64,000 bases of DNA from Marthasterias glacialis (GCA_911728455.2 OU452235.1:12138634-12202633), one strand, 5' to 3'; positions 15,001 to 25,344 are shown, counted from the first letter of the stretch. Translations and numbers: made by a program. The notes: generated from the sequence alone by a model not told the origin.

Positions 15001-16427
15001 GGTAAGAATCAACAGGAGTTGTCATGGTTGCAAGAATCTATCTACAAAATGTTTGTGTGAATTACTTGATCATGTAAAAGAGTAGTTTCAGGACATGAAG
15101 ATGGTAGTAATACCAGACACTTGTAGAAGTTATTCCACAAGAAAAAAAAAAGATGTTGTATAAAATCAGTCGCAATTAAGTAGGATTTGAAACTATGCAT
15201 GGTGGAGATACAATCCAGTAAGGTTTGCGATGACACCATGTACATGAAACCACTCCCTATTACTTGGTGATGGTTTTGAATAGAACCGGTGGTGTTACAG
15301 CGCTCACTGGTTCCTTTCAGATCCACCACAACTCAGAGAGAGATATTTCATGTTCATGGTGTTCTCGCAAAACCTACTAGACAGTCACAATTTTCATTCC
15401 CTATCCTCACAGGTACCCTGTTACTTCCAGTTTATAATAGACCGCATAATACAACAGGCATACAACTTTTCAGGTGATCGGCTGATTGCCTCGTTTTTGG
15501 TTTCTTAGCTGTGCCGTTGAAAATTGTACAAAGTCTTGCTGCGTGTGACCCTTTCCTCTTTTCTTGACAGCTGTCTGTTGCACATTTAAGTCAGTCTCAG
15601 TCAAAAACTATACTCACCGGAATCCTTTATTGTTATGTTTATTACTTAACTTAGATTTCCATACTTCATGCAAATTTGCGAAAGAGAAGCAAATTTCCTT
15701 GCATCACAATTGAAAAACAGTGGGTACTGATTGTTTGCGTCGCCAAAATTCGCTTCGCATTTGCTTTCACGTTAAGTATGAACCGGGCTTTAGGTGTGCA
15801 ACTGCAGTTTGTCAAGAAAAAAGGGAAGTGTCAGTTGACGTCATCATAGACCTTATGCATTGACGTCATCACGCGCCATCTTAGACGTAAATTGGTGATG
15901 CATGTGGCGCACAGGATGGGCCAATGAGCAACCTTCTTGTGACTTCCAGCCGAGGGCGCTCTACTCAGATGTCGTCATGTGCATAAGGTCTATACAATTT
16001 CGGGAAGCTTAGGTTAATACATGTGAAGAAATAAAAAAAAAATCACGTAACTTGTTCTCGTATTTGATCATGCACAAGACTTTCGAGGTCTGCAAAGTGT
16101 CTCAATCAAAGGCACAAAGATCATGACCAGGATTCGAACCTACAATCTGATGACCGAGCCCCCCCAAGTCTTGAGGATTAAACCAGAACACTCACGTACA
16201 TTTATTGCCAGAATACATATCTCTTTATAGTTTCAAAACTTTCAACTCTTTGTTTTCCAGGTGGTGCCCCAGATGCATTGAAACTCACCGGCAAGAAATA
16301 CAGCAACGGAATCGAGGGGTGCATTTCGGATCTACGAATCACAAAGGAGGGTTATGATGGAGTCATGCACATTAATCTCTGGGATTCATCGCTAGATGCA
16401 GTCAACGTTCTTAACTGCATGAATTGA
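1..16427 (+). CDS. HSPG2: Perlecan (basement-membrane heparan sulfate proteoglycan) C-terminal domain V, 5'-partial
   Basis: Extracellular basement-membrane proteoglycan; this part is the C-terminal domain V that binds cell-surface receptors such as integrins and dystroglycan in known perlecans. Thirteen exons: <1-75, 151-366, 849-944, 2058-2081, 3399-3458, 9632-9853, 10391-10635, 11123-11291, 12137-12274, 12735-12895, 14252-14322, 14817-15001, 16261-16427 (stop TGA 16425-16427). All junction phases agree and give 608 residues. Order: end of a laminin-G domain (aa 1 to about 58, ending GCISQFIISGQ), EGF (CDINPCRNGGVC), EGF (CNLGYCEEDPG), linker, LG2 (about 157-330, FSGNSFIAYPGL then GFKGCIAE), EGF (CSRNQCKNGATC), EGF (CENGGSCDPMGG), LG3 (about 416-608, FTGNSYIKLPGS, LLWQGV, GIEGCISDL). 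The LG-EGF-EGF-LG-EGF-EGF-LG pattern is that of perlecan; agrin has one EGF before its last LG. The 5' end lies outside the window. The gene call is strong; exon 4 is the least certain junction. Confidence 0.88.
556..672. repeat. Short near-perfect hairpin (MITE-like) in a perlecan intron
   Basis: Arms of about 50 nt: the left starts AGACTTTTGAGACGATAG and runs through CAGACCGGTCCTTTTC, and the right is its inverse complement ending CTATCGTCTCAAAAGTCT, around a loop of roughly 12 nt. It lies between exons 151-366 and 849-944, so the pre-mRNA would fold into a long hairpin. Confidence 0.8.
1033..1203. mobile_element. MITE family 1 copy (GACCTTTAT termini)
   Basis: About 170 nt sharing CATCTTGGTCATGTTCCC, CCAGCCTCGGTTTGGTTAC and AAGATGGCGGCACCATGAT with the copy at 19236-19407. 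Ends are imperfect inverted repeats of GACCTTTATCATG. Sits in a perlecan intron. Confidence 0.75.
2058..2081 (+). CDS. HSPG2: 24-nt micro-exon of the perlecan gene (EGF2 to LG2 linker)
   Basis: Acceptor CAGACAG and donor T|GTAAG bound 24 nt read in phase 1-1 as ENPPKKNL, joining the EGF end (CDLG) to FYDDSDINMGSG in exon 3399-3458. The alternative acceptor four bases upstream (CAG|ACAG) gives the wrong phase for the next exon, which is why 2058 was chosen. Part of the linker between EGF2 and LG2. Confidence 0.6.
4937..5645. repeat. Foldback element, arms about 250 nt
   Basis: Left arm 4937-5190 and right arm 5395-5645 are diverged inverse complements: GCCGTGTCTGAATTG opposite CAATATTC-side sequence ending AATTCAGAGACGGC, then GAGGGCCCGTTTC opposite GAAACGGGCCCTC, GAGCTCCATAATTCAAATC opposite GATTTGAATTATGGAGCTC, and CCTCATAAATC at the inner end. 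Spacer about 205 nt. Lies in the 6.2-kb perlecan intron 3459-9631. Confidence 0.75.
7028..7188. mobile_element. MITE family 1 copy (diverged)
   Basis: Begins GACCTTTTATG and ends ATAGAGGTC. The interior CATGCTCCCTGTGTGCAA and ATGGGAGAGAAACAAAATGG match the family at 19236-19407 with many changes. It abuts the element at 7197. Confidence 0.55.
7197..7610. mobile_element. MITE with about 38-nt terminal inverted repeats
   Basis: Left end GGGGCGTGTTTTGGCGACCT is the inverse of the right end AGGTCGCCAAAACACGCCCC; the repeat continues inward as CGACNAGAAACAAGTTT. No coding capacity. Inserted in the long perlecan intron. Confidence 0.8.
7964..8135. mobile_element. MITE family 2 copy (CCAATTTCATAG termini)
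   Basis: Starts CCAATTTCATAGTGCAGC and ends GCTCTATGAAATTGGG, an inverted repeat; interior includes TTTTGCTTAGC and GATTACCAGCC. Related copy at 47873-48057. Confidence 0.6.
8518..8743. mobile_element. MITE family 3 copy (CAGTGGCGTAAC-like termini), G/C-run rich
   Basis: Starts CAGTGGTATAACCAGAGGGG and ends CTTGTTATGCCACT, with runs of G, C and A between. Matches the elements at 20072, 21328 and 25003. The termini resemble hAT-type non-autonomous elements; the superfamily is inferred. Confidence 0.6.
10800..10945 (+). mobile_element. tRNA-derived SINE fragment
   Basis: Contains GGTGGTCCAGCAGTTTAG (degenerate A box) and GTTGGTTCGAATCTC (good B box), followed by TAGGACTCATAAAGC. In the perlecan intron 10636-11122. 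Not a real tRNA: no acceptor stem pairing. Confidence 0.5.
11388..11752 (+). mobile_element. tRNA-Leu-like SINE, nearly full length
   Basis: Head GTGGCCGAGCGGTCAAGAGC (A box) and GGGTTCGAGTCCTGG (B box) with a CTCAAG anticodon-loop region as in tRNA-Leu. The body includes CTTAAGCCAGACACTTAACC twice, and the tail CACCTTGTAAACCCTTATAA with GGCGCTACATAAATTGG. Lies between perlecan exons 11123-11291 and 12137-12274. The duplicated internal segment (about 55 nt apart) is unusual. Confidence 0.75.
13521..13612. repeat. Short foldback (MITE-like)
   Basis: TTGTTCTCATCGTTTTGAAG with GTGTACTCTG on the left is mirrored by AGAGTGTACTCTTCAAAATG with TTGAGAACAA on the right. Arms about 35 nt, in the perlecan intron 12896-14251. 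Confidence 0.6.
14008..14185. repeat. Short inverted-repeat element
   Basis: Left end AGCTGGCCTCGATCTTAAG is approximately inverse to the right end GGTTAAGATCAAGGCCT; inner AAGGGCATGCTG occurs twice. In a perlecan intron just before exon 14252-14322. Confidence 0.5.
14396..14690 (-). mobile_element. tRNA-derived SINE, minus orientation
   Basis: Reading the minus strand: GTCATGGCCGAGGGGTCTGG, CTCAAGTTCTGGTGGC, GTGTGGGTTTAAATC (weak B box), then TTTGGGCAAGCCATTTAACC and CAGGGGTAAAATGG, matching the SINE at 60720-60990. Inside perlecan intron 14323-14816. Confidence 0.65.
15661..15793. mobile_element. Partial MITE family 4 copy (TTCATACTT...CGGGCTT)
   Basis: CATACTTCATGCAAATTTGCG at the left and AAGTATGAACCGGGCTTTA at the right; the interior has repeated GCAAATTT and TTCGCTTCGC. 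The better-preserved copy is 56415-56578. Confidence 0.5.
15849..15990. mobile_element. MITE family 5 copy with TA target duplication
   Basis: GACCTTATGCATTGACGTCA at the left and GTCATGTGCATAAGGTC at the right are inverted; TA flanks both ends, as expected for Tc1/mariner-type insertion. Interior CGCGCCATCTTAGA and GATGGGCCAATGAGCAACC are shared with 51003-51140. Confidence 0.7.
16080..16190 (-). mobile_element. Possible tRNA-like SINE fragment
   Basis: On the minus strand GTAGGTTCGAATCCTGG is a good B box preceded by GGCTCGGTCATCAG and followed by TTTGTGCCTTTGATTGAGAC. Truncated and weakly supported. Confidence 0.4.
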
Positions 16428-16948
16428 TTGTAGCCATTGTGCCTGTTTTGTAACCGTATGCTTTCTACTGTTAAAACTAGATAAAAAACTATTAGCGTTT
16501 TTGGTTTGATGTACCAGTTTCGTCAAGACTTATGATCAGAACAAAATGAGAACTTGATGTAGATACTGAGTCAATTTTGTTTTTTGTAATTTTGCAATTT
16601 AGTCTTCATTGACTGATGCAGATGTACTGTTATTGGTGGCAGTATAATTGGGCCTTAATTACTTTATTCAAATGCAATAGCCATGCCATAAGTAATTTTT
16701 GAAATTAGTGGACTAAGTGGTTGTTAGTGATGAAGATTGTTGCAGAAAACAGCTGAAGTCTCTCTCATGACCCATGCAGTGCATAATGAAGATTGATATC
16801 AAAACGGCTCGGGAAGAGTCTAGCTTTCATTATGCCCAAACGAGATAAATAGTGAGACAGTAGAATGTAGTCTCTCCTCCAGCTTTCATTCAGTATGGTG
16901 CTATTTTTTAAAGTTAAAGTTGAAACAGCTCATATCACAAGTTTTTTA

Positions 16949-16954
16949 AATAAA
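16949..16954 (+). promoter_or_regulatory. Candidate polyadenylation signal of the perlecan gene
   Basis: AATAAA about 520 nt after the perlecan stop codon, in AT-rich 3' DNA with no other gene. Further downstream sites are possible, so the true 3' end is unknown. Confidence 0.4.
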
Positions 16955-19235
16955 GACGGGAACATCTTGCAAGGTACTAAATCATCGGTTCATCTTTTGT
17001 GAATCATGATGTGTGATTGGTCATTTTGAATCAAACAATCAATATGATTGGTTAATCTGACTAAATATGTTAATTTATTTTATATCACTCCTGTACAGGG
17101 TGTTTTTTTTTTTAATATCATGATGGTTTTGGGTTACATGTTTTCTTTGTGTGTTTTTTTTTTATTAATGAAAACTTTCTAAATTCTTGGATTTTAAGTC
17201 ATGTCTGTAATGGGATTATTTTATAAACTTGCATGGCTTTTGTCGACAAAAATTCTTGGTTTGTTCACCATTTTTCTCTGTCGTTACTTTTCAAACAGTT
17301 ATCCAAGAATTTTGAAAGTTTGAAGTAAATAACACATGTTTTATATTCATTATAGGGACAAGATGAAAGTATTAGCTGTTGTAGAGCCTGTTAATTATAG
17401 TGGTATTAAATACATAAGTAGTTGCACCACTTCAGCATATTGTGGGGTTACAATTTTTAATTTTGCTTACTTTTAGCTGTGATTTATGTGAAAATGCATG
17501 TTCTAGCCTGTAATCCTGTCTTGCAACAACATTCATACAGGTAGCTTATGGAGGCAGGTTTAGTGACAGGCTGTATGATTTTTCAACCTTTTTCCTTTTT
17601 TAGATTTATCTTTGGAAGGATTTCACTGAAATTGCGAACATTTTTGTTTTTTAATTTTCAAATACAAAATGGTGCTCAGTGATGTTTATTGTAAATTATA
17701 AAACTTGATTGAAACGGTTTTGCTGCATGTACGTATATCATTTTAGACTAGTTGATTACTTTGTTATCCACCCCATTTGTCAGAATGGGTCCTCCCAGCT
17801 GCATACTAATCATATACACTGGTGCAGACTATTGTATGTACAGAGGGGTGCCAACAGCTGTTGGAAAGTAACGCATACACAAATTTGTCGGCAACAAATC
17901 TGTAAAATGTATAACCGAGTGATAAAGTGTAGCTAGAGAAGTTATTTTTGAAGGATTTTTAAAAGTATTTATACTGGGTTTTAATGTGGGTTGTATGTAG
18001 CCCTTCTCTAACGGTGCTGTGCACATAATTTTTTATGTAAAACTTTCCTATACAAAGGCGCCTCGTATTTATTGCCTGTAGCTTTTAGTTTTAACTATAA
18101 ATAGTACTATCATATGGCAGTGTATATTGAAGAAGACATTTTAAACTCAGAAAAGGTGATGCCTCGTTGCTCTGAATTAAGGTTCAAGATTTAAAGTCAA
18201 TTTTTCCCCACAGTATCAGAACAATAATGACAAAAGGAAGATCAGACACAAGAATCTATTTTTCTGAATAGGTCCTTGGAAAATAGATGCAAAACGAAAT
18301 GTGATACTGTAGAGGGGTTCATTCAAGAAGCAAAGCTTGTATTACATACACACATGCATTGAGACTGAGATAAAAGAATGTTAATTGAACCAAGGAGTTC
18401 TGCGGCCAAGTCACCAATGAACAAAATGTAATATTTAGTTTTGTTGTGGGATACTTTGTGGTGCTGGGTGGCAGAAACCAATCTGATATGTTTTCCACTG
18501 TTTTCCTGATTCTGTGTTTGCGCTTGTTTGGGGGTAGCTATGGACTTTGCTGGTCAGTTGCTGCACCCAGTGTTTCAATAGTCACCTATCGGTCAAGAAC
18601 AGAAGTGTTTGGTTTAGTTCGGGGGAATTCTTTCGGCTTACAGTCACATAAAAGCCTTGACACTGGCTCCTGGAAGACCTTTTAAATTAAAATTTCAAAC
18701 TTGTTAAATTCTTGTTTAATTTAAACAAGTAGGCCTATGATGTATTTAACCACTTCTGCACCATGTCTTAACCTATTGTGAATTTCAGATGTTTAACGTG
18801 GGGGAAAAGTGTTTCAAATGTCGAAGTTTGAATATCACACAATCACCACTTTTTTTAATGAATGAAAACTGCAACCTTCAACAAAGTCATCAAATTATAA
18901 TATCATGTTTAGTGTATTGTGAATGAGTAACATAATTAAACAAAATTGCTATGATAAAGTAAAAGTCAACATTTGGAATTAATTATCAATTAGCTTCGTC
19001 AGTTGAGTTTGGTTTGTTAATATTTCATGGTACCTCGTAAATCCTTTATCTATATCTACTGCCATAAAGAAGATGAAAGTGTCACGTAAAATAAAAAGGG
19101 ATGCTAGAAAACATTTTGTGGTACTTGACATAAATACAATATCCACTTCTTAAAACAATTCCAAGTTTTACCGTGGCCATTTATAACTAAAACGCCAAAG
19201 CCTTGTGTGATTTCAAGCCTTTTGTCCCTTCAATA

Positions 19236-19407
19236 GACCTTTATCATGCTGCCACCATCTTGGTCATGTTCCCTGTATCCAATAACAGTAATAGATGCTA
19301 ATATTCATTCGACAAAAAGGAACCAGACTATTTGCCCTTCCAGCCTCGGTTTGGTTACATTGGTTTGAATGGGAGAAAATCAAGATGGCCGCACCATGAT
19401 AAAGGTC
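19236..19407. mobile_element. MITE family 1, best-preserved copy
   Basis: GACCTTTATCATGCTGCCAC at the left and the inverse GCACCATGATAAAGGTC at the right; inverted repeats of about 29 nt include CATCTTG / CAAGATGG. Flanked by TA on both sides. Other copies at 1033, 7028, 47366 and 56668. Confidence 0.8.
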
Positions 19408-20071
19408 TATACTGTTTGCTTTCGGATATCCAAGAAGGAACTTTGGCATTTCCCCACTTGTTCATTAGCATTGTTCTTGCAGACATTTTGCTTATTCCCA
19501 ATATTCCATGTCATTTACTACTATTGCTGCAATGGTATTGTGAACTTGTATTTGTTGATCATCATTCCAAAATTAATTGAAGTGAAAGCGCCCTTTTTAA
19601 CTTCATGTCCCATGCCATGCCCGAGGATGTACTGGTGTGATGGGTCAATTCCAATCCCACATCGTTCACACATCCTTTCACTGACTAAAACATTCCTGCA
19701 TCAATTTCTATAGTCGTCTGCTTTTTTCGGCAACATCTCCGCTGAAGGACTTCATATTTTTGTGATTTTTCATTACAGTTTTTATAATAATGACAAATGT
19801 CTGCTACCATACCCATTTTTACGTTAAGATTTGATCTTTTCCCCAGACTTCTCAAATGTTAGTACAACATAACAAGAGTCGTCATGTAAATGGCACAGAC
19901 CATTAGGCCTATAAGAAAGTAAAAAAAAAACAAAAAACTTTTTAAAAGGGTGGGTGGGTGGGGATGGGTTGTGGTTAGGATGCACCAAAAGAAAAAAAAT
20001 TGTAATTGTTAACAAAAGTTTTTGGAAAAGGGGAAATTTTCATGTGGATTAGTTTTGTTGGATATAATCAA

Positions 20072-20268
20072 CAGTGGCGTAACCAGAGTTTTTTTTTTTT
20101 TTTGGGGGGGGGACGCCCCCCCCCATGAGGTCAAAAAATAAACTATGGAAGACATTACAAAGTACCCCCACCTGCCTCCACCCCACCCCACCCCCAAATT
20201 TTTTTTTAAAATAAAAATGAAAAATATCTCCACCCCACCCCCCAATGAAAATGTCTCGTTATGCCACT
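20072..20268. mobile_element. MITE family 3 copy
   Basis: Starts CAGTGGCGTAACCAGAG and ends CTCGTTATGCCACTG; poly-T, poly-G and poly-C runs in the middle. Intergenic. Confidence 0.7.
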
Positions 20269-20829
20269 GGACATAATAATATATTGTATGGGAAAATTAA
20301 AAACAAATTGAAACCACAAGAAGATGAATAACACTCGTCCACAATATCCAGATAATTGTAGCGGGGGGGGGGGATTTCAATTTAGCAAATTTCAAATGCC
20401 CAGAGGCTGACAGATGGCACTGCAGGGATTCGCTACGCCACTGCCACAATTAGGCCCTATTCGATTTTGATAAAAAGTTTCCTTGATTATAAAAAAAAAA
20501 AAAGTAAAAAAGTAAAATATAAAATGAATCCAAAAGGGTTGCCATTAAATTATTGCCAAGAAGCTTTGGCGACTGCAATATGAAAGCTGAAACAATAACA
20601 TTAAATTGATAAATGTTTATATTCTCATTACCCGTTTTCAAAAACAATGTTCCATTCTTCTCAGCCATACGTAACATTTGTTAAATACCGGATGGGTGGT
20701 ATTGATTAAAATCTAAGTTCTCACTACCTTAAGACAAACATCTCTGAAATCGTGTCTTCCATTTTCTATTGGGGATATTGTTCCCTTCAGAGAAGTAACG
20801 TTGTCCGTTTATTAATTAAAACGAGTGCA

Positions 20830-21290
20830 CCGTCGAGTCCCATTACCAAATATGGTTATAAATTTAGCCAAAGAGAAGGGTAGGGGCTTTGTTATGCAAA
20901 TAAGAAGCAAAGGTGGCGTGACCGCTGGGCAGCGGAGGCAGGAAGCGGACCGTGCAGCAAGTACTCGCCCAAGGAGTGTCAAGGTGCGGCGCCCACAAAA
21001 AAAAAACACGTTGACAAATTTGACAAGTCTCCATGCATTTTCGCCAGCAAATACGGGTTTTCACCGCAGTTCCGAAGGTAAACTACCCAAAAACTACGCT
21101 GGTGAGTTGAGAATTTTCTTGTCTAAGAATTACATTGTCGAAATAGATGTTCATTGGCATAATTTGAAGTAATTTAAGGTGTTTTCGGCACAAGGCGCAG
21201 TGTTTAAAAGCCACACGTGTTAACTTGGCTTTTGGTATTCAGACGCCATGATGTAGTAAAAATTTGTCTAAACACTTGTGGTCTCAAATT
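20830..21290 (+). repeat. Left arm of a 0.45-kb inverted duplication, promoter-like
   Basis: Shares with the inverse of 23850-24300: CCAAATATGG, AAATTTAGCCAAAGAGAAGG, TTGTTATGCAAATAAGAA (contains the POU octamer ATGCAAAT), CGGTTTTCACCG-like sequence, TGGTGAGTTGA (a good 5' splice site), GATGTTCATTNGCATAATTTG, GGCACAAGGCG, and further inward CACACGTGTT and TTCAGACGCCAT. Rough identity by eye is 65-70 percent. Octamer plus splice donor suggests a promoter with first exon, or a fossil of one; no linked coding exon was recognised. Confidence 0.6.
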
Positions 21291-21327
21291 CTGGGAAAAG
21301 TTTCCATATCCGGCTGCCACTTTCTAA

Positions 21328-21682
21328 CAGCGCCGTAACTAGGGTAACATTTTTAGGGGGCACAAGGGGGTGCACACTTTTTCCTAAAGGGGCACTTTTG
21401 GCCAAATAAATCTGTAGTTTCCGTTTGTATTTTTCCTAAACAAGCCCCTTTTCAGTGCTTTCTGAGATGTTGACGTAAAACAAAATACATTATGTGTGAA
21501 AATAATTAAAAATAGTTCTAAAAAAAATTAAATTACTACGTAAATGCTCATAAAATGTAACATTTTATTCTGGTAATTTGTAATCTCAAAAGTCCAGATT
21601 TCAAATGGGGGGGGGTGGGGGCACCCGTGGGGGGGGCACGGACATCAGTTGGGGGGCACGTCCCCCCCCCCTTACGCTACTG
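21328..21682. mobile_element. MITE family 3 copy (long form)
   Basis: Starts CAGCGCCGTAACTAGGGTAA and ends CCTTACGCTACTG. The interior CTCAAAAGTCCAGATTTCAA followed by long G runs is shared with 25003-25341, in the same orientation. Confidence 0.75.
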
Positions 21683-23849
21683 CTTTCGACGGGATTTTTA
21701 AAGACTTTTTAATGGATGTTGGGCTTTATTTACCTTTTATAATATTCCTCTCAAGGAATTGGTAGCAAAAACGCTAATTATTGACCTTAAAAAGGGAAAA
21801 ATCAAGCGGACATTTCATCGCGCGGCTGGAACTTTCGCGCATTCATACCCAAACGAATTAAAATGGCGTTTAGCGAGTAGCTTTGTCAAGCCCAATGTAG
21901 ACGTGAAATTGGCTTATTTTTCATGATTTCGACTCTTTGTAATTGTTCAAAGTGCCTGTTCCTAGTTGGATATATTCTTCAACCCTTCTAGATAGGTAAG
22001 GATCAAAGTTCCATGGACATAAAGTGACAGACGGATACGGCATTTTAGCTGCAAATGTTTTTGTGTGCTTTTCATGTTCAAACAGCATCTGTCAAAATTC
22101 TACAAAAAAATTATTTTGGTGAAAATCGGGCCACGCAACTTTAAGCAGAATTCCTTAAATAAATTGTTCCTGGGGTGTATGTTTTTGTTTGTAAATAGCG
22201 AAACAGAGCTTCCAAACCAAGCCTTGTAGAGGCCATGATGTGGGTATCTATCCCCCTTCTATAAGGAGATGTTGCCCTCCTAGAGTGACAAGAAGGTATA
22301 GCAGGGAGCCGCCATTTTTCTATAAGCCAGTACTGAATTGTGATGATATAGTGTATTTTTATTGTAAGTTAAATCCATGAAATAAGAAAATTAGATTTTG
22401 GGTTGTGATGTCACAAGAATTGAGATAATATAGCCTACTTAATCAAACTAAGTTGAATTTCTGTGCAAACATCGTTGTTGACTTAAATGATTGCTTTTAA
22501 TAAGGTTAAACGTATTGAGCTGGTATTAGTTGTTTTTAATTCAGTCAGTAAAATTTGGTTATAAAACATATGTCCAGAAGCCAGGATTGGGCAATGTCCC
22601 AGAAGTTGTTAATAAATGTAAAGAAATTGTAAATACTTTACTTTTGTCAATGATAAAAGAGACTTTCATTTGTTATGGGATGTCTTTCACTGCAGTCGTC
22701 CAAGAGTCACTGAAACAACCCAAAAGTGTTTCAACATGTAAATGGACCAGCAGGCTTAAAATGAAAATAAAATTGGTTAATTCATTTGATGTTTTTAAAT
22801 TTGTATTCTTAAAATCACCCTCAAAGTTTCAACAAAAATTGTCAGGGAAAGTTACCTGCATTTTCCGACCATTTTGGAATGAAATTTGAGAGCAATTAAA
22901 AAAATGTATAAATCTAATCAACTCAAACTATTTTCAGTATACGTATGCGACATTTTGAAACACTTTTGGATGCCTTCAGGTACTTAAACAAAATTACAAC
23001 CATTGAAAATTCAGCTAACATGAAAGTATAGACAAGAGGCCCGTTTTATTGTGTTTCTTGTTGTATCCAAGCAACAAGGAGTATTATTTTGTTTAAATCA
23101 AAATACAATAGTGTGTTGTGAATTTCGTTATCAAACAAACAAATATTCAAGAGTTGAATCGAATCTTGGATGTCTCTGAAAGCTTCATTGTGTACAGATA
23201 AATATTATTACTGCTGGAGAATAATCTGCATCTCACACGTCATGCTTACTTTTTTATAGAGCTCTCTCTCCCTCTCTCTCATAATAACTATTGTAATAAA
23301 ATGAATTATAATTGGAAATTATGTTTGTAGGTTTTAAACTATCAGTCATGTATTTCAGACTTGTCTAATAGCTTTTATAATGTTATTTCTAAAAACAAAT
23401 TGGCTCAAAAAAATGAAAATGGCTCCTACCGAAGATACCAATAATAAAATTTGTTTCCTTGGCTTTACTAAGTAAAACCCACGAACCACCGGCACGAAGG
23501 CCAAATTTTATAGAGCTTCGTAAGCAGAAAATATTCCTTAAAACTTTTCTGTTAAGCAAAAATGAACTGTGAAATGCTATTTTGGCTGGTGTTAACCTAT
23601 GATTCTGGGAAGAATAATTTTGTTGTGCTTTAGTACTTTTTCCGCTGAAGCTGCTCTACAAATAAAATTGTTCCGAGAGGTTGTAATTGTTTTGATATAA
23701 AAAAAACCCAACAATTCTTGTCATGAGTGAGACAAATAACGTAAAAGCACATGTAGCCGACGGTAAGCATGCAGTGGTCCTTCTTTTCTAATGTTCAGTA
23801 ACTCTTCACACATTCAAAGAACTTAAAGAAGTTATCATTTCTCTGCGAA

Positions 23850-24300
23850 CTGACTGGAGATAACAAGCGTCGGAAAAAAACTTAGTTTTCAACATTCAAT
23901 ATGTCGTCTGAACACGGTTAAAAAAAGTCAACGCGTGAGGATTTATTCCGGATTTAATCCCCGCCGCCTTGTGCCCAAAACAGAGCCAAAGTTGTCAAAT
24001 TATGCGAATGAACATCATTTCCATACTTTAATTCTTTAGACAAGAACAATGTCAACTCACCATCGAATTTTCGTGGCTAGTTTACAACTCGGTGAAAACC
24101 GAACTTGTTGGAGGGAAATGCACTGAGACTTATTGAAGTCCTCCATTTTTTCTTCAAAATGGGCGCCGTGGCATGCACGGCAGGCTGCACAGACCGCCTG
24201 CTCATGTCGCCCAGGGCTTTCTTATTTGCATAACAAAGGCCTGACCCTTCTCTTTGGCTAAATTTGAGACCATATTTGGCAATGGACTTGACTATTTATT
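23850..24300 (-). repeat. Right arm of a 0.45-kb inverted duplication, promoter-like
   Basis: Inverse of 20830-21290. On the plus strand it shows TTCTTATTTGCATAACAAAG (octamer ATTTGCAT), CCCTTCTCTTTGGCTAAATT, CATATTTGGCAATGG and TCAACTCACCATCGAA (inverse of a splice donor). The arms point towards each other across about 2.6 kb with no recognised gene. Confidence 0.6.
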
Positions 24301-24360
24301 TTGTAAGGGAAGTTCTACCCACAACTAATGCATGAGGCACATCCAGAATTATCCAGGAGG

Positions 24361-24420
24361 CCTGAAGACGATCAGAGCATGCTGATCGAAACATTCAGTT
24401 GTTAATCCACGGGTTCTTTT
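24361..24420 (+). mobile_element. Possible 3' tail of a Penelope-like or related retroelement
   Basis: CCTGAAGACGATCAGAGCAT followed by GCTGATCGAAACATTCAG has the CTGANGA, stem, GAAAC layout that recurs at the ends of Penelope-like elements and in hammerhead ribozymes. One extra base at the stem base makes an active ribozyme doubtful. No reverse transcriptase is seen nearby. Confidence 0.3.
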
Positions 24421-25002
24421 TAGAACAATCACAACTCATAGAGAAATTATCGCAAACCTTACTTGATTGTATTCCCATTTTACAACCATTGGAACAACTT
24501 CTATTGTGAAGGATGCAGTGTACTACCCTTTGTGTTTCTTGTCATATAGTGAACTTTTTAAGTGCATTTAAAAAAAATAAGTATTATTTAATCTACAGGA
24601 ACGCAACTTTTCAGCTGACCTACTTTTTGTTTAAAAATAGTGGCATTGAAAACTGAAAAATACTGTAAAAGGTACACTGGTCGGCCATTTCCTATTTTGG
24701 TTCCCTGTTTTGTTTAGTTTTGTTTTTGGCTATTAAAAAGTTGCTTGGTAGTCAGACAAGTTAAATAAACAGAATGTAAACCTGCTCCTTTTCCAATTTT
24801 TTATTGCTGAGAAAAAAATTCATTATCGAGCAACAAGTAGAAAACAGAACTGCTGGTTTTTTTAAGATGAAAATCCTTCTCTGCTTTGAATACTGTTTAA
24901 CGCATTACCCTGAGAAAGATACTGAATACAACCACCACATTTTCACTCTATAAATAACCAAACCTATAAATGGTATCCTAGTTTACCAACATAACATTTG
25001 AA

Positions 25003-25341
25003 CAGCGGCGACTAGGGTAACATTTTAGGGGCACAAGGTGGGGGGGGGTGCAACTTTTTTTTTCTAGGGGGGAACATCTGGCTAGTGATGCTGTTTATTT
25101 ATTTGTTAATGTAATCTGACATGGAGGGAAAAACAAAAACACGGGCGTGTAAATAGAAAAATAGTTTACAAAAAAACGTTGAAATTACCACATAAAAAGC
25201 TTTCAAATTGTAACATTTTACTCTGGTAATTTTTAATCTCAAAAGTCCAGATTTCAAATGGGGGGGGGTGGGCATCCAGGGGGTACGGACATCAACTGGG
25301 GGGGCACGCACCCCCTGTGCCGCCCCTTAGTTACGCCACTG
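25003..25341. mobile_element. MITE family 3 copy (long form)
   Basis: Starts CAGCGGCGACTAGGGTAAC and ends TTAGTTACGCCACTG; interior AAAAGTCCAGATTTCAAATG and G runs match 21328-21682. Immediately followed by another element at 25345. Confidence 0.75.
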
Positions 25342-25344
25342 CAT

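Noticed and set aside
1..16427. Agrin instead of perlecan
   Set aside because: Two EGF modules separate each pair of laminin-G domains, as in perlecan; agrin has only one before its last LG.
20825..21172. 115-codon frame in the left inverted arm
   Set aside because: The right arm does not preserve the reading frame, so protein coding is not supported; the conserved parts look regulatory.
22530..22889. 119-codon open frame
   Set aside because: No ATG at the listed start, biased AT-rich composition, no family resemblance and no splice partners.
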